From contig JBCCJI010000010.1 of the NCBI GenBank assembly GCA_039027855.1, positions 1-64,000 on the forward strand: a stretch of DNA of 64,000 nucleotides. The letters run 5' to 3'. Made by a program: the position numbers and the translations under genes. Numbering within the stretch: the first letter of the stretch is position 1; each line of letters starts with the position of its first letter. Below are positions 25,168 to 33,356 of the stretch, piece by piece. Source of the DNA: Thermohalobaculum sp039027855 (lineage in GTDB: Bacteria; Pseudomonadota; Alphaproteobacteria; Rhodobacterales; Rhodobacteraceae). Below the pieces are notes generated by a model. The model made no database searches. It was not told where the DNA came from and worked only from the letters and a program-made list of their open reading frames with translations.

Positions 25168-25310
25168 GTGGTCTCCGCTCTTGGTCAGGTCGCCAAACAT
25201 GGGATTGTCGCAACGTCTTCTGCGCGCACTCCATGCGCCGGTCTGCCTGCTTGGTACCGGTCACCTTCCCGGACTATGTGAGTGCTGGCAGCCATGCAAG
25301 CGGAGCGGGG

Positions 25311-26102
25311 ATGGCGGATCAAGTGGACACAAGTGCCGATAGGGCAGGTATTTCGGGTGTTTCGGCCGGTTTCGACGCCGAGGATCCCGCGGAAGTTGCA
25401 AAATTCGAAGCCATGGCGGCCGATTGGTGGGATCCGGACGGCCCGCATGCGCCGCTCCATGCCATGAACCCCTGCAGGCTGGGCTGGGCGCTCGACCAGA
25501 TCGCGGCGCATCGGGGCCTTGGGCGTGGGGGTCGGCGCTGGCTCTCGGGGCTCAGCGCACTCGACATCGGCTGCGGTGGTGGGCTGATGAGCGAGCCGCT
25601 CGCCCGGCTCGGGGCGCGCGTGACCGGGATCGATGCGGCCCCGGCCAGTGCGCCCATCGCCCGGCTGCATGGCGCGGCGCAGGGCCTGCAGATCGACTAC
25701 CGCACCGGCGTGGCCGAGGCGCTTTTGGCCGAGGAGGCCCGCTTCGACATCATCGTGGCGATGGAAGTCATCGAACACGTGCCCGACCAGGCGGCCTTCG
25801 TCGCGACCGCCGCCGGTCTGCTTGCGCCCGACGGCATTCTGCTGATGAGCACGCTGAACCGCACCGCCGCCGCCTGGGCGCTGGCCATTGCGGGCGCGGA
25901 ATACGTGATGGGCTGGCTGCCCCGCGGCACGCATGACTGGCGGCGCTTCATCGCGCCCGAGGAACTGGAGGCGCACACCACGTCAGCGGGGCTCAAGGTG
26001 GTGGATGCCCGCGGCATGGTGTTCGACCCCCTCTCCCGGCAGTGGTCGACCGCGCCGGGCCGGATGGAGGTCAACTACCTGATGGCGGCGGTCGCGCCGT
26101 AG
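25311..26102 (+). CDS. ubiG: Ubiquinone biosynthesis O-methyltransferase UbiG
   Basis: Carries out both O-methylations of the quinone ring in ubiquinone synthesis, using S-adenosylmethionine. The 263 residues hold the N-terminal EVAKFEAMAADWWDPDGPHAPLH of the family, the SAM-binding motif LDIGCGGGLMSEPLARLG (84-101) followed by VTGID, the MEVIEHVPD motif, and GTHDWRRFIAPEELE and GMVFDPLSRQW near the end. ATG 25311 has GGAG five bases upstream. The 47 bases to xthA, which is on the other strand, hold a weak hairpin only. Confidence 0.95.
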   Translation: MADQVDTSADRAGISGVSAGFDAEDPAEVAKFEAMAADWWDPDGPHAPLHAMNPCRLGWALDQIAAHRGLGRGGRRWLSGLSALDIGCGGGLMSEPLARLGARVTGIDAAPASAPIARLHGAAQGLQIDYRTGVAEALLAEEARFDIIVAMEVIEHVPDQAAFVATAAGLLAPDGILLMSTLNRTAAAWALAIAGAEYVMGWLPRGTHDWRRFIAPEELEAHTTSAGLKVVDARGMVFDPLSRQWSTAPGRMEVNYLMAAVAP

Positions 26103-26154
26103 TGTCAGGCGGCTGCCAGGCAGCCCGGCCAGAGAGCGAAACCAGAGTGTGAAC

Positions 26155-26937
26155 TCAGAGCGTGAAGTCGACCATCACAGGCACATGGTCGGACGGTTTT
26201 TCCTTGCCGCGCCAGTCGCGCAACAGCCGAACCGATCCCGACTTGGCCTCGACCCCGCGCGCCCAGACATGGTCGAGCCGGCGGCCACGATCCGCCAACG
26301 CCCAGTCGCGCGCCCGGTACGACCACCAAGAGTAGAGCTTCTCGGGCTCCGGTCGCTCGGCCCGCACGACATCGACCCAGCCGCCGGCCGTCTGCGCCTT
26401 GATGAGCGCCTCGCACTCGACGGGTGTGTGGCTGACCACCTTCAGCATCTGCTTATGCGACCAGACATCATGCTCAAGCGGGGCGATATTCAGATCGCCC
26501 ACCAGCACGGCACGCGGCCCGACCGAGGCCGCCCATGACGCCATCTCGGCGACGAAGTCCAGCTTGTGGGCGAATTTCACGTTGCTGTCGCGATCGGGCA
26601 CATCGCCGCCAGCGGGGACGTAGAGATTGTGGATCTCGGTCCCGTCCGCCAGGCGCGCCGCCACGTGGCGCGCATCGCCCTTGGCGCAGAAATCGGCATG
26701 GCCCGCATCGTCGATGGGCAGGCGCGCCAGGATCGCGACACCGTTATAGCCCTTTTCGCCGCGGGTGACGCGGTGGGTGTAGCCGAGCGCGTCGAACCTC
26801 TCCGACGGGAACTTCTCCACAGGGCATTTGGTCTCCTGCAGGCACAGGATGTCCGGGACCTCCGTCTCGAGGAATTCGGCCACCAGCCCCTCGCGCAGGC
26901 GAACGGAATTGATGTTCCACGTCGCGACCGTGACCAT
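26155..26937 (-). CDS. xthA: Exodeoxyribonuclease III
   Basis: AP endonuclease and 3'-5' exonuclease of base excision repair. The 260 residues start MVTVATWNINSVRLR and show the EEP-fold metal and catalytic motifs ILCLQETKCP, IHNLYVPAGGD, LVGDLNIAP, DVVRAERPE...YSWWSYRARDWALADRGRRLD and KPSDHVPVMVDF. The length matches E. coli XthA. It is convergent with ubiG. Its upstream region contains a 13-bp tandem repeat and the terminator of the response-regulator gene that lies further upstream on the same strand. Confidence 0.95.
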   Translation of the reverse strand: MVTVATWNINSVRLREGLVAEFLETEVPDILCLQETKCPVEKFPSERFDALGYTHRVTRGEKGYNGVAILARLPIDDAGHADFCAKGDARHVAARLADGTEIHNLYVPAGGDVPDRDSNVKFAHKLDFVAEMASWAASVGPRAVLVGDLNIAPLEHDVWSHKQMLKVVSHTPVECEALIKAQTAGGWVDVVRAERPEPEKLYSWWSYRARDWALADRGRRLDHVWARGVEAKSGSVRLLRDWRGKEKPSDHVPVMVDFTL

Positions 26938-26971
26938 GATGCCCCCTTACCCCAACCGGTCTGAACCCCTG

Positions 26972-27023
26972 CCCCAGACCTTGGCCCCAGTCCTTGGCCC
27001 CAGACCTTGGCCCCAAGACCTTG
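26972..27023. repeat. 13-bp tandem repeat, about four units
   Basis: The units CCCCAGACCTTGG, CCCCAGTCCTTGG, CCCCAGACCTTGG and CCCCAAGACCTTG start at 26972, 26985, 26998 and 27011. They lie just upstream of xthA in the 308-base gap before the response regulator. The rest of that gap holds a terminator and nothing else I recognise. Confidence 0.9.
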
Positions 27024-27085
27024 CGGACCCTTGCCCTAAACCCGTCGCATTCGCCGGACAAGAACGAGACAGCTGGGGTGTGGGA

Positions 27086-27129
27086 CCAAAACGGAAAGCG
27101 CCCGACGCTTAGGGGGAAGCGTCGGGCGC
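27086..27129 (-). terminator. Rho-independent terminator of the response-regulator gene
   Basis: A perfect 13-bp stem (27098-27110 with 27117-27129) around a six-base loop is followed on the minus strand by TTTCCGTTTTGG. It lies about 120 bases beyond the stop of the minus-strand response regulator. Confidence 0.85.
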
Positions 27130-27246
27130 CGGCCATCGGGCCTAGGGCGAGAAGAGGGGGATCTCGCCCAACTGGCAGCCGGGATGAGGGGGGATCCGCT
27201 GCCTGTGGTTAAGATAAGGCGGAAGGGTAAGAGTCTTCAAGGACAA

Positions 27247-27933
27247 CTACACTCCGAGCCGATATCCGCCCGTTTCGGTCAGCAGGAGTTGAGCCTGCCC
27301 GGGCGAGGGTTCGATCTTCTGGCGAAGTCGATACACATGGGTTTCAAGCGTATGCGTGGTAACGCCAGCGTTATAGCCCCACACCTCACGTAACAACGTT
27401 TCCCGATCAATTGTTCGTCCGCCCGCCCGGTAGAGGAATTTCAGAATGTTTGTTTCCTTTTCCGTCAGGCGGATGCGGCGATCATTTTCATCGGTCAGCA
27501 GCTTGGCCGAAGGCTTGAAACTGTAGGGGCCGATTACAAAGACCGCGTCTTCCGACTGCTCATGCTGCCTTAGTTGCGCTCTGAGACGGGCGAGCAGCAC
27601 CGGGAACTTGAACGGCTTGGCCACATAGTCGTTCGCTCCCGAATCAAGTCCGAGAATCTGATCGCTGTCGGATGTCTGGCCGGTCAGCATCACCACGGGG
27701 CACTTCACACCCTGCCGCCGCATCAGCCGGCAGACCTCGCGGCCGTCCATGTCTTCAAGTCCGACGTCGAGGATCACGAGATCGTGCATCTCGGTCTTGG
27801 CGCGTTCCAGCCCCTGCGTCCCCGTCGAAGCCTCGTAGACGTCGAACTCGTCGACCATCATGAGCTGCTCGGCAAGCGCCTCGCGCAGATCGTCGTCGTC
27901 GTCGACGATCAGGATCTTTCGCTGTACCGCCAT
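27247..27933 (-). CDS. OmpR-family response regulator, orphan
   Basis: A 228-residue two-component regulator. The receiver domain has the acidic pocket DDDDD (11-15), phospho-acceptor D56 in LVILDVGLEDMDG, and the conserved Lys in DYVAKPF. The C-terminal winged helix is OmpR-type: RIRLTEKETNILKFLYRAGG, IDRETLLREVWGYNAGVTTH and THVYRLRQKIEP. ATG 27933 follows AAGGAGGA at good spacing. No histidine kinase is next to it, so its partner must be elsewhere. Target genes cannot be told from the sequence. Confidence 0.9.
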   Translation of the reverse strand: MAVQRKILIVDDDDDLREALAEQLMMVDEFDVYEASTGTQGLERAKTEMHDLVILDVGLEDMDGREVCRLMRRQGVKCPVVMLTGQTSDSDQILGLDSGANDYVAKPFKFPVLLARLRAQLRQHEQSEDAVFVIGPYSFKPSAKLLTDENDRRIRLTEKETNILKFLYRAGGRTIDRETLLREVWGYNAGVTTHTLETHVYRLRQKIEPSPGQAQLLLTETGGYRLGV

Positions 27934-28183
27934 GGGGGCGTCCTCCTTCTTCGCGTGCACCGGTGCCGTGTCGTGGCGCTGGTGCCCGGCCGTTGCGACG
28001 TGTCGTTGCACGGCCAGATGGGACGGCACAGAGCGGCGCGCGACCTTTGCGTCACTCTCTCACTGTCTTGTGTGTTGCATGTCAGACTGCCACACCGAGC
28101 GCAGGAAGACCCCATATCGGGCGTTATCTCTCTTTGGATCCATGACTGCATATCCGTGACGAACCCATGAGGGTGCCGCGATC

Positions 28184-29323
28184 ATGACACAGGACGCGAT
28201 GCGTCTGACCGCCGAAGAGCGCCTCGCCCGCGCCCGCGCTGATCTCAGGATCGGAGCGCCGGTGCTGCTGAGCGCCCCTGAAGACGCGACGCCGGTGGTG
28301 GCGCTCGTCATGGCGGCAGAGACGATCTCGGCCGCGCGCCTGCAAGCGATCGCCTCGCTGGCTGAGGATGACCGCGCGACGCTCGATCTCGTGGTGACCA
28401 ACCGCCGGGCCGAGACACTGCGCGCCCGGGCCTATGACGGCGACATCGCGCGCATCGCGCTTGACGGGCCGCGCGGGCGGGACATCGGCTGGGTGCGCTC
28501 CACCGCCGATCCCAGCGTTGATTTCGCCACGCCGCTCAAAGGTCCGTATCTGACGCGCCGCAACGGCGATGCTGGCCTGCACCGCCTCGCCATCGCGCTC
28601 GCCAAACAGGCGCGCCTCCTCCCAGCGGCGGTGGTGGCGAGCTTTCAGGAGGCAGGGCCCGCGCTGGCCCTGGCGCGCGACGCCGATCTCTCCACGCTGG
28701 ACGCTGCGACACTGGCTGATGCCGAAGCCGCGTCGATCCGCATGCACCGCGTCTCCGGCGCGCGCGTGCCGATGGAGCTTGCCCGGCACGGCCGGGTCCA
28801 CGTCTTCCGCCCCGATGACGGCGGTGAGGAGCACTATGCCATTGAAGTCGGTCAGCCCGATCGCGCGCGCGCGGTGCTGTCGCGGTTGCATTCGGCCTGC
28901 TTCACTGGCGATGTGATCGGCTCGCTCAAATGCGATTGCGGTCCCCAGCTGCAGGCAGCCCTCGGCCAGATCGGTGCCGAGGGCGAGGGGGTGCTGCTCT
29001 ATCTCAACCAGGAGGGCCGGGGCATCGGTCTCGCCAACAAGATGCGGGCCTATGCCCTGCAGGACGAGGGGCTCGACACGGTCGAGGCAAACCACCGTTT
29101 GGGCTTCGAGGACGATGAGCGGGATTTCCGCCTCGGCGCCGAGATGCTGAAGGCGATGGGCTTCTCCAGCGTGCGGCTGATGACCAACAATCCCAACAAG
29201 ACGGCGATGATGGATGCCTGCGGCGTCCGCGTGGCCGAGCGCGTGGCGCTCAAGGTCGGGGAGAACCCGCTGAACGAGCGCTACCTCGCCACCAAGGCCG
29301 CGAAATCCGGCCATCTGCTCTGA
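28184..29323 (+). CDS. ribA: GTP cyclohydrolase II with N-terminal extension
   Basis: First enzyme of riboflavin synthesis, opening the imidazole ring of GTP. The C-terminal part (about 175-379) is a full RibA: RVSGARVPMELARHGRVHVF, RLHSACFTGDVIGSLKCDCG with the zinc cysteines, YLNQEGRGIGLANKMRAY, and VRLMTNNPNK. The first 170 residues match no RibB domain I recognise; alphaproteobacteria often have such an extended RibA. ATG 28184 follows GAGGGTG. The 250-base upstream gap shows no FMN riboswitch pattern. The next gene starts 58 bases on in the same direction. Confidence 0.93.
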   Translation: MTQDAMRLTAEERLARARADLRIGAPVLLSAPEDATPVVALVMAAETISAARLQAIASLAEDDRATLDLVVTNRRAETLRARAYDGDIARIALDGPRGRDIGWVRSTADPSVDFATPLKGPYLTRRNGDAGLHRLAIALAKQARLLPAAVVASFQEAGPALALARDADLSTLDAATLADAEAASIRMHRVSGARVPMELARHGRVHVFRPDDGGEEHYAIEVGQPDRARAVLSRLHSACFTGDVIGSLKCDCGPQLQAALGQIGAEGEGVLLYLNQEGRGIGLANKMRAYALQDEGLDTVEANHRLGFEDDERDFRLGAEMLKAMGFSSVRLMTNNPNKTAMMDACGVRVAERVALKVGENPLNERYLATKAAKSGHLL

Positions 29324-29381
29324 CAGTCGGCCCCACCAGCCATGCGCCCCTGCTTCGTCATGAGCTTGCCTGCCAGTGACC

Positions 29382-29888
29382 ATGCCATCCCATGACCTTG
29401 TCGTATCGCGGCAGGGCGCCCGGTTCCTTGGCCATTTCATCCCCTGCGCGCTTGGTCGCAGTGGGATCGTCCCCGCCGCCGAAAAGCGCGAGGGCGACGG
29501 TGCGACACCGGCCGGTATCTGGACACTGACACGGCTCTACTGGCGCCCCGACCGGCGTGCGAGGCCACAAACCTGCCTGCCGACACGCCCGCTGACCAAC
29601 CGCACCGGTTGGGCCGAAGACCCCGCCGACCTCGCCTATAACAGCGAGATCGACCACCCCCACGGCTATCCGGCCGATCGGATGCGGCGGGGCGACGGGC
29701 TCTATGACCTCTGCGCGGTGACCGACCATAACGCCGCGTGCATACCGGGAATGGGCTCGGCGATCTTCGTCCACGCCTGGCGGCGCCCGCGCTACCCGAC
29801 CGCCGGCTGCATCGCCTTCTCACCGCCAAGCCTCGCGTGGATCCTCACCCGCTGGCGCCCGGAAAGCCGCCTCGTCATTCGGGCGTGA
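29382..29888 (+). CDS. L,D-transpeptidase-like (YkuD-type) protein
   Basis: A 168-residue protein of the YkuD/ErfK-type catalytic fold, known for making 3-3 peptidoglycan cross-links or attaching lipoproteins. The active-site block IFVHAWRRPRYPTAGCIAFS has the conserved His and Cys, with TAGC in place of the more common SHGC, as in the small family DUF-like members of proteobacteria. GDGATPAGIWTLTRLYWRPD matches the family N-terminal region. There is no signal peptide, which is unusual for an enzyme of the periplasm, and a cytosolic or scavenging role is possible. ATG 29382 and GTG 29376 are both possible; neither has a good ribosome binding site. Confidence 0.75.
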   Translation: MPSHDLVVSRQGARFLGHFIPCALGRSGIVPAAEKREGDGATPAGIWTLTRLYWRPDRRARPQTCLPTRPLTNRTGWAEDPADLAYNSEIDHPHGYPADRMRRGDGLYDLCAVTDHNAACIPGMGSAIFVHAWRRPRYPTAGCIAFSPPSLAWILTRWRPESRLVIRA

Positions 29889-29902
29889 GGCACGGTTTCG
29901 GC

Positions 29903-29971
29903 GCGGCGGGCGGGTCAAGGGTCGCGCCAGCGACGGGCGGCACGCCCGCCTGCCCTTGACGCGCCCGCCGC
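29903..29971. repeat. Large palindrome, 19-bp arms, between convergent genes
   Basis: The arms at 29903-29921 and 29953-29971 pair at 18 of 19 positions. A smaller stem (GGGCG/CGCCC) forms within the loop. Further inverted repeats follow at once: CGAGC-AC-GCTCG near 29974-29985 and AGAAGCCG-GCCA-CGGCTTCT at 29989-30008. No T-run is present, so it is not a simple terminator. Confidence 0.85.
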
Positions 29972-30066
29972 GTCGAGCACGCTCGAGCAGAAGCCGGCCA
30001 CGGCTTCTCCCCAGCCAAAAACTCCCTGCTGCCCCACGCGTGAAACCCAGGACACCGGGCGCCACT

Positions 30067-30103
30067 GCAACACTCATCGCGGCGACCAGCCGCGATTCCG
30101 CTT
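30067..30103. repeat. 37-bp palindromic dispersed repeat, copy 2
   Basis: Matches the copy at 11468-11504 at 35 of 37 positions and keeps the perfect stem ATCGCGGC-GACCA-GCCGCGAT (30076-30096). It overlaps the stop codon of nth by two bases and again lies at the 3' end of a minus-strand gene in a tail-to-tail space. Confidence 0.85.
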
Positions 30104-30875
30104 ACTCCGCCGCCTTTGGGGGCCTGCCCCGACGCTTCGGCACGCGCGCCTCGGCCGTCTCAAGCGCCTTGGCGGCCTTGCGCGCCGCGGCCTTCTCGCG
30201 CTTCAGCGCCTTGTCATCCTCCGACCCCGGCTCGGGCGTCTTTTCCTCGAAGGGGCAGAGATCGGCGATCACGCAGCGCCAGCACTGCGGCGAACGGGCG
30301 AGGCAGGTGTAGCGTCCATGCAGGATCAACCAGTGATGGGCATTCAGCGCGTATTCGGCGGGCAGGTTGTCCTCAAGCGCCCGCTCGACCGCCACGACAT
30401 CCTTTCCCGGCGCAATGCCCGTGCGGTTGCCGACGCGGAAGACATGCGTATCCACCGCCTGCGCGGGAAAGCGCCAGTGCATGTTCAGCACCACATTAGC
30501 CGTCTTGCGCCCGACCCCCGGCAGCGAGGAGAGCGCCGCGCGCGAGGACGGCACCGCGCCGCCATACTCGTCGATCAGGATCCGCGACAGCGCGATCACG
30601 TTCTTGGCCTTGTTGCGGAAAAGGCCAAGCGAGCGGATGTGCTCGATCACCCCTTCCTCACCGAGCGCAAGCATCTTCTCGGGCGTATCGGCCACGGCAA
30701 ACAGCGGGCCGGTCGCCTTGTTCACCCCCTTGTCGGTCGACTGCGCCGAGAGGGCGACGGCCACCACCAGCGTGAAGGCGTTGACGTGCTCCAGCTCGCC
30801 CTTCGGCTCGGGCCGTTCGATGGCGAGGCGGCGGAAGCATTCGCAGATCTGCGGGTAGGACATGGTCGATTGCAT
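30102..30875 (-). CDS. nth: Endonuclease III with basic AT-hook-like tail
   Basis: DNA glycosylase/AP lyase for oxidised pyrimidines. The 257 residues show NAFTLVVAVALSAQSTD, the helix-hairpin-helix LPGVGRKTANVVL with the catalytic Lys, the catalytic Asp in VDTHVFRV, and the 4Fe-4S motif C-x6-C-x2-C-x5-C (CLARSPQCWRCVIADLC). After it comes a tail of about 45 residues rich in Lys, Arg and Ala, ending KRRGRPPKAAE, an AT-hook-like minor-groove motif absent from E. coli Nth. Start ATG 30875 lacks a clear ribosome binding site; ATG 30863 is the alternative. Confidence 0.93.
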   Translation of the reverse strand: MQSTMSYPQICECFRRLAIERPEPKGELEHVNAFTLVVAVALSAQSTDKGVNKATGPLFAVADTPEKMLALGEEGVIEHIRSLGLFRNKAKNVIALSRILIDEYGGAVPSSRAALSSLPGVGRKTANVVLNMHWRFPAQAVDTHVFRVGNRTGIAPGKDVVAVERALEDNLPAEYALNAHHWLILHGRYTCLARSPQCWRCVIADLCPFEEKTPEPGSEDDKALKREKAAARKAAKALETAEARVPKRRGRPPKAAE

Positions 30876-31299
30876 GGCGCCGCAGATGGCGCAGCCGGCG
30901 GGGCGAGGCAACCCGGAACCGGCGCCGCCTGCGCGTTGGTCGCAGAGCATGCAGCAGAAACCCGTTCTGCGACCGGGGCGGCGCAACCCCCGGCATCTGG
31001 CGGGTTGCGACGGCCATCGTGGATCTCTGCGCGCGGCAGAATGGAAGCCGACCCAGCAAGCAGCGAGCAAAGCACATCGCGCGCTGGGTCTCGGGCCACG
31101 CCTGCCCCGTGCTGGGGCCCTTTGTGACCGGCATGCCCCCATGCTCCCCTCGCGCTCTCCCGCCGTTCATTGCACACCCGCTGGGCAAACCGTCCTTCGA
31201 TCCTAGAACGGCCCCGCACGGGCGCATGATCCGGGTCGCTTGGCATGGCGAGAAGGCGCATTCTCTCCTTCGGATCACGACACGCGAAGGACCGGCACG
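30876..31299. other. 424-base divergent intergenic region without a recognisable gene
   Basis: It separates nth from the AraC/Ogt fusion. Open frames here are Arg-, Pro- and Ala-rich shadows without family motifs. GAAGGA at 31285 is the ribosome binding site of the downstream gene. I see no RNA gene or strong promoter. Confidence 0.5.
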
Positions 31300-32196
31300 A
31301 TGACCATCACAGCCAACGCCAAAGCGACCGAGGCAACGCCGACCGACGCGGCCTCGAACCCCGAGCACTATGCCCTCATGGCCGCGGCACTGGACTGGAT
31401 CGACGCCCATCAAGGCGATCAGCCGAGCCTCGAGGCGGTGGCCGATGCGGTCGGTCTCAGCCCGGCTCATTTCCAGCGCGTGTTCTCATCCTGGGTCGGC
31501 GTCAGCCCCAAACGCTACCTGCAATACCTGACGCTCGACCATGCGCGGCGGTTGCTGGCCGATCGCTTCACCGTGCTCGACGCGGCGCATGAGACGGGCC
31601 TGTCGGGTCCGTCGCGCCTGCACGACCTGTTCCTGCGCTGGGAAGCAATGACGCCCGGCGATTACGCCGCGCGGGGCAAGGGTATCGAGATCGCCTGGGA
31701 CACGGTCGAGACACCGTTCGGCGAGGCGCTGGCCTTCGCCACCCCCCGTGGCCTCGCGGGCCTCGCCTTCTCGGCCGAGACCGGGCGCGAGGCGGCGATG
31801 GCGGATATGACCGGCCGCTGGCCCGAGGCCCGCTATCGCCGCGACCCCGCCGCCATGGCACCCTATGCCGAGGCGCTGTTGGCACCAGGCCGCCCCGGCG
31901 CGCCGCCGCTCCGCCTCGCCCTGTTCGGCGCACCCTTCCAGATCAAGGTCTGGGAGGCGCTGCTCGCCATCCCGTCGGGCCATGTGACGACCTATGCCGA
32001 GATCGCGCGCCATATCGGCAACCCCAAGGCCGTGCGCGCCGTCGGCACCGCGGTCGGGCGCAACCCGATCTCCTGGCTGATCCCCTGCCACCGCGCGATC
32101 CGCCGCGACGGCGGTCTCGGCGGCTATCATTGGGGCCTTGGCGTCAAACGCGCCATGCTCGCCTGGGAAGGCGCCCGCCGCGACGCCGCCGCCTGA
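31300..32196 (+). CDS. AraC-type regulator fused to O6-methylguanine-DNA methyltransferase (Ada-like, lacking the AdaA zinc domain)
   Basis: A 298-residue protein for repair of alkylated DNA. The N-terminal half has an AraC-type helix-turn-helix (LEAVADAVGLSPAHFQRVFS, WVGVSPKRYLQYL, ARRLL, ETGLSGPSRLHDLF). The C-terminal half is the Ogt domain with FQIKVWEALLAIPSGHVTTY, VRAVGTAVGRNPISWLIPCH and the methyl-acceptor Cys263 in PCHR. The cysteine-rich N-terminal domain with which E. coli Ada senses methylphosphotriesters is missing, so this protein cannot be switched in that way. ATG 31300 follows GAAGGA. Confidence 0.92.
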   Translation: MTITANAKATEATPTDAASNPEHYALMAAALDWIDAHQGDQPSLEAVADAVGLSPAHFQRVFSSWVGVSPKRYLQYLTLDHARRLLADRFTVLDAAHETGLSGPSRLHDLFLRWEAMTPGDYAARGKGIEIAWDTVETPFGEALAFATPRGLAGLAFSAETGREAAMADMTGRWPEARYRRDPAAMAPYAEALLAPGRPGAPPLRLALFGAPFQIKVWEALLAIPSGHVTTYAEIARHIGNPKAVRAVGTAVGRNPISWLIPCHRAIRRDGGLGGYHWGLGVKRAMLAWEGARRDAAA

Positions 32197-32590
32197 TCCG
32201 GCCCTTATGCCAGCGCGGTGACCGGCACGGCTTTGCTCTGGCAAGGGAGCATCTTGCGTCGGGGCAAGGAGGGGTGGATCGGCGCGTACCGGCTGGCACG
32301 CAGGCGCAAGAAGACGACGCTTTCGGCTGCCATGCGCTCCGGGAGATCGATGCGCCTCGCCGGGGGGCGCGACGTGACGCTCGCGCGGTGCCGCCGTGAG
32401 CGCGCGCTATGGGCTCGCTCCCCGCTCGTCAGCGTGGAGCTGATGGGCCGGCATGCTCTCCACGCTAAAACCCTGAAAATCGACTGCAACGGGTGGCATC
32501 GCGCCTGGCCGATGCTGACCCTGCAGCGATGGTTTGACGCGCGCTGCGCGGATCGCCAAGTGTTTGGCGTCCAAGGCCTAGGGAACGTCC
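32197..32590. other. 394-base intergenic region without a supported gene
   Basis: Between the AraC/Ogt fusion and a membrane-protein gene. A 94-codon minus-strand frame (32205-32489) begins with TTG, is very Arg-rich and matches nothing I know; a plus-strand frame runs into the next gene in another phase. I see no tRNA, terminator or riboswitch. Confidence 0.5.
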
Positions 32591-33316
32591 ATGTCCAACG
32601 CTCAGAGCGGCACGCTATCGGTCGCCACAGGCATCTTTGCGCTCAACCTGTTGCCGCTCGCCTGGGCGGTGCTCTGCCTCGTGACGCTCGAGGGGTTGGC
32701 CACCATCCTGTTCGGCGCCGATCCTGGCATACCGATGGTGTTCATCTTCACCGCCCTGGTGATGCATGCGGCGCTGCGCATGATCGCGAGTAGCGGGCAG
32801 GTTTCGGGCTTTGACGCCTCGCTCTCGGCCAGTGGGACGGTGCCCTGGCTGTTTATGGTCCGCACGCTGATCCTGAGCGTCCCTGGCGTACTTACCTTTT
32901 TCATGGTCGGGGGGCTGATCATGCCCGGCGCCGGTCGGGAGGCGGCACAGATCGGGGGCGCGATCGCCGGCATCGCGGTCAACTCGATGGTCTATGCGCT
33001 GTTCGGCACCATGCTGGTCGAGATCGCGGAGGGGCGGGACGGCGACCCTGAGGCCGCTTTGGACGAGGGGCGCGCGCGGTTTCCGGGTGGGTTCTGGATC
33101 ATTCTGCTGGGTCCGGGCATCGCGGAGTTCTGCCTGTTCATGCTCGATCTCACGGCCAGGCAGATCGGGCTCGACATCACGGTGATCGACAACGAGGCCG
33201 AGCATCTGAGCCCCGTCGGCCTCGTGCTCAACACGATCCACTACGCCGGGAGTGCCTTTGTCGCGATCTGCATGGCGGCGGCGCTGACGCGGCTGCGGGC
33301 CATGCCGGCCGACTGA
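32591..33316 (+). CDS. Multi-pass membrane protein of unknown function
   Basis: A 241-residue protein with about six hydrophobic segments, for example LNLLPLAWAVLCLVTLEGLA, PMVFIFTALVMHAALRMI, VPGVLTFFMVGGLIM, GAIAGIAVNSMVYALFGTML, FWIILLGPGIAEFCLFML and GSAFVAICMAAAL. A charged loop EIAEGRDGDPEAALDEGRAR lies in the middle. I recognise no family and no catalytic motif. ATG 32591 begins MSNAQSG. The convergent purH gene ends 40 bases beyond its stop. Confidence 0.75.
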   Translation: MSNAQSGTLSVATGIFALNLLPLAWAVLCLVTLEGLATILFGADPGIPMVFIFTALVMHAALRMIASSGQVSGFDASLSASGTVPWLFMVRTLILSVPGVLTFFMVGGLIMPGAGREAAQIGGAIAGIAVNSMVYALFGTMLVEIAEGRDGDPEAALDEGRARFPGGFWIILLGPGIAEFCLFMLDLTARQIGLDITVIDNEAEHLSPVGLVLNTIHYAGSAFVAICMAAALTRLRAMPAD

Positions 33317-33356
33317 TCGCGCGGCATCGGGCGCCGCGCGCCGATCCGCTGCCGGT

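Noticed and set aside
27934..28183. FMN riboswitch upstream of ribA
   Set aside because: None of the conserved segments of that riboswitch are present in the gap.
32205..32489. 94-codon minus-strand gene
   Set aside because: TTG start, no ribosome binding site, very Arg-rich, and no family pattern.
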